NCBI GenBank assembly: GCA_027070385.1
Contig: JALXDW010000080.1
Coordinates: forward strand, 1-8,334
Direction: 5' to 3'
DNA from: Chromatiales bacterium
GTDB lineage: Bacteria > Pseudomonadota > Gammaproteobacteria > UBA6429 > Thiohalophilaceae
Length of the DNA: 8,334 nucleotides
Part shown: piece after piece, positions 5,585 to 8,334 of the stretch
Numbering within the stretch: position 1 is the stretch's first letter
Layout: the number at the start of each line of letters is the position of its first letter
The notes under the pieces: model-generated
What the model was told of the DNA's origin: nothing
Seen by the model: the letters and a program-made list of their open reading frames with translations, nothing else
Databases searched by the model: none
Position numbers and translations under genes: made by a program

Positions 5585-6202
5585 ATGAACAAAAATTTAC
5601 ATGGTTTATATGTCATCACTGACAGTACTTTATGCAGCACGGATATTGTAAAAAAAGTTGAAGCCGCCATAGCTGGAGGGGCTCAAATTATTCAGTATCG
5701 AAATAAAAATGCCAGCTCACAACAACAACTCAATGAGGCTCAAGCCTTACGTTCATTGTGCCAGCAACAGCAGCGAACGTTTATCATCAATGACAATGTA
5801 TCACTGGCCATGGCGGTTAATGCAGACGGGGTTCACCTGGGGCAAAACGATACAAATATTGCAACTGCCAGAGAACAACTGGGAGCAAACAAAATAATTG
5901 GTGTGACCTGTCATAGTGATATGGCAATGGCAAAAATAGCACAGCAACAAGGCGCAAATTATGTCGCCTTTGGCCGTTTCTATCCCTCACAAACAAAACC
6001 CGATGCACCACCGGCTGAACTCGATATTTTGTGCCAGGCACAGTCCCAATTACAGTTACCAATAGTTGCAATTGGAGGAATAACCATTGAAAATGCCAAC
6101 ACTTTAATAAAAGCAGGTGCGGACATGCTGGCCGTGATTCATGCGGTTTTTGCACAAAATGATATCAAAGCAGCAGCACAAAAATTATCACAATTATTTT
6201 AA
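5585..6202 (+). CDS. thiE: Thiamine-phosphate synthase
   Basis: 205 residues from ATG 5585 (208 if ATG 5576 is used), near E. coli ThiE (211). A TIM-barrel enzyme joining HMP-PP to thiazole phosphate to give thiamine monophosphate. Visible motifs, numbered from 5585: GLYVITDS (7-14), [12 protein letters not shown] (31-42, pyrophosphate/substrate lysine region), FIINDN (66-71), [10 protein letters not shown] (80-89), IIGVTCH (104-110), [14 protein letters not shown] (126-139, the flexible loop with the SxTKP thiazole-phosphate contact), VAIGGIT (161-167) and AVIHAVF (183-189). The length and complete motif set indicate an active enzyme. It follows thiD and is followed after 13 bases by hemL, whose Shine-Dalgarno abuts the thiE stop. 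No thiG/thiS thiazole genes are visible here. Confidence 0.94.
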   Translation: MNKNLHGLYVITDSTLCSTDIVKKVEAAIAGGAQIIQYRNKNASSQQQLNEAQALRSLCQQQQRTFIINDNVSLAMAVNADGVHLGQNDTNIATAREQLGANKIIGVTCHSDMAMAKIAQQQGANYVAFGRFYPSQTKPDAPPAELDILCQAQSQLQLPIVAIGGITIENANTLIKAGADMLAVIHAVFAQNDIKAAAQKLSQLF

Positions 6203-6203
6203 C

Positions 6204-6207
6204 AGGA
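6204..6207 (+). promoter_or_regulatory. Shine-Dalgarno deciding the hemL start
   Basis: AGGA lies 8 bases before ATG 6216 and two bases after the thiE stop. It excludes the longer reading from 6141, which would begin inside thiE and add 25 non-family residues. Confidence 0.65.
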
Positions 6208-6215
6208 CTTTAATC

Positions 6216-7508
6216 ATGTCAACGTCATTAACACACTCAGCAACTTTATTTGACCAGGCTCAGCAATGTATTCCTGGTGGCGTGAACTCACCAGTACGGG
6301 CATTTAACGGTGTCGGTGGTACTCCGGTTTTTTTCAAATCAGCGCAGGGTGCTTATGTTTTTGACGAAGACAATCATAAATACATTGATTATGTTGCCTC
6401 ATGGGGGCCCATGATTGTCGGTCATGCACACCCGGATGTTTTAACCGCTGTTGAAGTCGTCATGGAAAAAGGTTTAAGTTTTGGCGCACCAACTGAGCTT
6501 GAAACCAGTATGGCCTGTAAAGTTTGTGAAATTGTCGACTCCATTGAACTGGTACGCATGGTCAGTTCCGGTACCGAAGCGACCATGAGTGCCTTGCGTC
6601 TGGCTCGTGGTTTTACCGGTCGCGACAAAATCATTAAATTTGAAGGTTGCTACCACGGCCATTCAGATTCATTACTGGTCAAAGCCGGTTCCGGTGCGCT
6701 AACAATGGGCGTGCCCACTTCCCCCGGTGTGCCGGCTGCACTTGCCGAACTCACACTAACATTAAACTATAATGATATCGAGCAGGTTAAACAGACCTTT
6801 GATGACATCGGTGATGAAATTGCAGCCGTCATTGTTGAGCCAGTTGCTGGTAATATGAACTGTATTCCACCGGTTGCCGGTTTTCTTGAAACCCTCAGAG
6901 AAAAATGCACCCAACATGGCAGCGTACTGATTTTTGATGAAGTCATGACCGGCTTTCGTGTTGCACTCGGCGGTGCTCAAGACTATTACAATGTCACACC
7001 GGACTTAACAACCTTGGGGAAAGTGATTGGTGGCGGAATGCCGGTGGGTGCTTTCGGCGGTAAGCGTGAAATTATGCAACAGATCGCCCCCACCGGGCCA
7101 ATCTATCAAGCTGGCACCTTATCCGGTAACCCGGTCGCAATGGCGGCTGGACTGAAAAATCTGGAAATTATCAGTAGCACCGGTTTTTATGAACGCTTAA
7201 ATAAAAAAGTCGTTGCCCTGACCGAGGGCTTGAAAGAACGTGCAAAAACAGCAGGTATCCACTTAACAACGAATGAAGTCGGTGGCATGTTTGGTATCTT
7301 CTTTACCGATGCAGAACAAGTCAGCAACTTTGCAGAAGTCTCACGCTGTGATGTTGAACGTTTCAAACGCTTTTATCATGGTATGTTGGAACAAGGTGTA
7401 TATCTCGCACCATCGGCCTATGAAGCCGGTTTTGTTTCAAGTGCACATACTGATGAAGATATAGATAAGACACTTGATGCAGCAGAAGCCGTATTTAAAA
7501 CACTTTAA
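6216..7508 (+). CDS. hemL: Glutamate-1-semialdehyde 2,1-aminomutase
   Basis: 430 residues (E. coli HemL 426). A PLP-dependent class-III aminotransferase-fold enzyme that turns glutamate-1-semialdehyde into 5-aminolevulinate, the first committed precursor of haem in the C5 pathway. Motifs: [13 protein letters not shown] (18-30), [15 protein letters not shown] (117-131, cofactor phosphate and gating loop), [10 protein letters not shown] (142-151), IVEPVAGN (206-213), [11 protein letters not shown] (238-248, with D241 holding the PLP ring nitrogen), [17 protein letters not shown] (266-282, with K269 the Schiff-base lysine) and [14 protein letters not shown] (299-312). The C-terminus ends in [20 protein letters not shown] (394-413), typical for HemL and different from other class-III aminotransferases. 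It closes the thiD-thiE-hemL run, and a hairpin follows 10 bases after the stop. Codon use looks like its neighbours. Confidence 0.97.
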   Translation: MSTSLTHSATLFDQAQQCIPGGVNSPVRAFNGVGGTPVFFKSAQGAYVFDEDNHKYIDYVASWGPMIVGHAHPDVLTAVEVVMEKGLSFGAPTELETSMACKVCEIVDSIELVRMVSSGTEATMSALRLARGFTGRDKIIKFEGCYHGHSDSLLVKAGSGALTMGVPTSPGVPAALAELTLTLNYNDIEQVKQTFDDIGDEIAAVIVEPVAGNMNCIPPVAGFLETLREKCTQHGSVLIFDEVMTGFRVALGGAQDYYNVTPDLTTLGKVIGGGMPVGAFGGKREIMQQIAPTGPIYQAGTLSGNPVAMAAGLKNLEIISSTGFYERLNKKVVALTEGLKERAKTAGIHLTTNEVGGMFGIFFTDAEQVSNFAEVSRCDVERFKRFYHGMLEQGVYLAPSAYEAGFVSSAHTDEDIDKTLDAAEAVFKTL

Positions 7509-7518
7509 CACAAACAAG

Positions 7519-7545
7519 CCCGCCACATACGAGGCGGGAGATTTT
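7519..7545 (+). terminator. Rho-independent terminator after hemL, possibly bidirectional
   Basis: CCCGCC (7519-7524), an 8-base loop, GGCGGG (7533-7538), then AGATTTTG. This is a 6-bp all-GC stem with a short U tract, 10 bases after the hemL stop. In the other direction the stem is followed by CTTGTTTG, so it may also end the convergent hydrolase message, whose stop lies 38 bases away. Confidence 0.7.
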
Positions 7546-7575
7546 GCTCAATTTTATCACTGTCAGTGGTAAGGG

Positions 7576-8334
7576 TTAAAGTCGTCCAGCCAAAGTAAAG
7601 TCTTTATACTGATGCAAAGGCTTGCCATTCACCAGACTCACTGAAAACACGGCATCACTCTGTCCAAAATTATTCACTACGGCTGTTTTAACTTTAAAAT
7701 CGACCCCGGCCACATCAATATGACTACGCAACGTTTGAATCCCAACGTTTGCAGCAATGTTACTGCTTGTTACATCCAGCACCGAATCAAATAACGTAAT
7801 CGCAATATCTTTTGAAATAATCTGACTTTTTTCAATTTCAATACTTGAGTTCTTTGCAACAATGGAACCCACGCTGGCATTTTTAATCGTAACTTTCAAA
7901 CAATTATCCAGTTCAATACGAAGATAGGCTCCGGTAAAGGTTTTTTCGCGTTCACCTTCACATTGCCCAACCCTGCTGCCAGGTCGGAATATAGGGAACT
8001 GCCAATGCTGATTGATTATTTTCGCATCCGTTTGACTGAAGTGAGCCAACATTAATTTGTTAAATTCTTCCGGTTGATCATTCATGGATGAATGCGCTGA
8101 ACGTGCCAGCACCTTCATATAGGCCATTGGCATTCTTACTTCCAATATCTTCCCGGTTCTTATTGGCGTGACCAGATCATAACGCCCCCAAACAATCAGA
8201 GTAGGTACATAAGTAGAACGAATGGCACCACTAAAATCTTCTGTTGAAACAGCAACACTGGCAATAGGAATGGAATTACCGTTTAGAATAACAGCACGTA
8301 ACTCCGGTACACGTAATGCGTCACGGACATCAAC
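7576..8334 (-). CDS. Alpha/beta hydrolase C-terminal part fused to a repetitive, probably beta-helical domain (5' end outside window)
   Basis: The minus-strand frame is open from the right edge to the TAA at 7578-7576, giving 252 residues without the N-terminus. Apparent starts at 8145 (TTG) or later ATGs are internal, because hydrolase sequence continues upstream. Residues 44-56 (PTLIVWGRYDLVT) carry the strand and acid loop with the likely catalytic D53. Residues 80-91 (AHSSMNDQPEEF) carry the likely catalytic H81 and the family PEEFN ending. The nucleophile Ser elbow lies outside. After about residue 100 the sequence is unlike a hydrolase: from 137 to 235 it repeats roughly every 20 residues in short hydrophobic strands with turns rich in Asn, Ser and Lys (for example KNASVGSIVAKNSSIEIEKS, 151-170), suggesting a right-handed beta-helix. 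C125 and C145 could form a disulfide. Substrate and location are unknown; I know of no named family with this architecture. Confidence 0.7.
   Translation of the reverse strand, partial: VDVRDALRVPELRAVILNGNSIPIASVAVSTEDFSGAIRSTYVPTLIVWGRYDLVTPIRTGKILEVRMPMAYMKVLARSAHSSMNDQPEEFNKLMLAHFSQTDAKIINQHWQFPIFRPGSRVGQCEGEREKTFTGAYLRIELDNCLKVTIKNASVGSIVAKNSSIEIEKSQIISKDIAITLFDSVLDVTSSNIAANVGIQTLRSHIDVAGVDFKVKTAVVNNFGQSDAVFSVSLVNGKPLHQYKDFTLAGRL

Noticed and set aside
5817..6155. Leftward 112-residue frame inside thiE
   Set aside because: Shadow of thiE in the opposite strand, with low-complexity Leu/His composition and no ribosome site.
6141..6215. N-terminal 25-residue extension of HemL
   Set aside because: It lies within thiE, lacks a ribosome site, and the family N-terminus begins at ATG 6216 behind AGGA.
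7558..7568. CACTG-T-CAGTG inverted repeat after the hydrolase gene
   Set aside because: A one-base centre cannot form the full hairpin, and at 11 bases it is easily explained by chance.

Overview
The window reads as an ordinary, gene-dense stretch of a gammaproteobacterial chromosome. The basis is family-level protein resemblance and the compact thiD-thiE-hemL order, which I recall from Pseudomonas and related Gammaproteobacteria. By eye the base composition is in the low-to-mid 40s % G+C and roughly even across genes. A sulfur- or methane-oxidising lineage is possible, but nothing here proves it. I see no insertion sequence, phage gene, tRNA, rRNA or CRISPR array. Two genes run off the window: a binding protein at the left edge (its 3' end is missing) and a hydrolase at the right edge (its 5' end is missing).

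Layout. (1) 1-628, minus: a secreted PhnD-type substrate-binding protein of an ABC transporter. (2) 629-1110: a 482-base gap holding a leftward promoter-like pair, a GC stem-loop and a leftward intrinsic terminator. Together they could be a small RNA of about 260 nt or a terminated leader. (3) 1111-3452, plus: a tight three-gene run of a ClC Cl-/H+ antiporter (clcA), a membrane-anchored TlpA-like thioredoxin-fold protein and HemJ-type protoporphyrinogen oxidase. (4) 3455-4330, minus: an HDOD-domain protein ending 2 bases from hemJ, convergently. (5) 4493-4666, minus: a 57-residue rubredoxin. (6) 4744-7508, plus: thiD, thiE and hemL, closely packed and followed by a hairpin terminator at 7519-7538. 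(7) 7576-8334, minus: the C-terminal part of an alpha/beta hydrolase fused to a repetitive, probably beta-helical domain.

How the genes fit together. Two steps of tetrapyrrole synthesis lie here: HemL makes 5-aminolevulinate and HemJ oxidises protoporphyrinogen IX. They are in separate transcription units. ThiD and ThiE supply and join the pyrimidine half of thiamine phosphate; ThiE and HemL are probably made from one transcript. The rubredoxin and thiD start back to back in a 77-base gap whose promoter elements abut. No TPP riboswitch precedes thiD.

I found no clear new multi-gene system. The most interesting points are the hydrolase/beta-helix fusion, the possible leftward small RNA between clcA and the binding-protein gene, the clcA-thioredoxin-hemJ association, and the HDOD protein that keeps most HD metal-binding positions.
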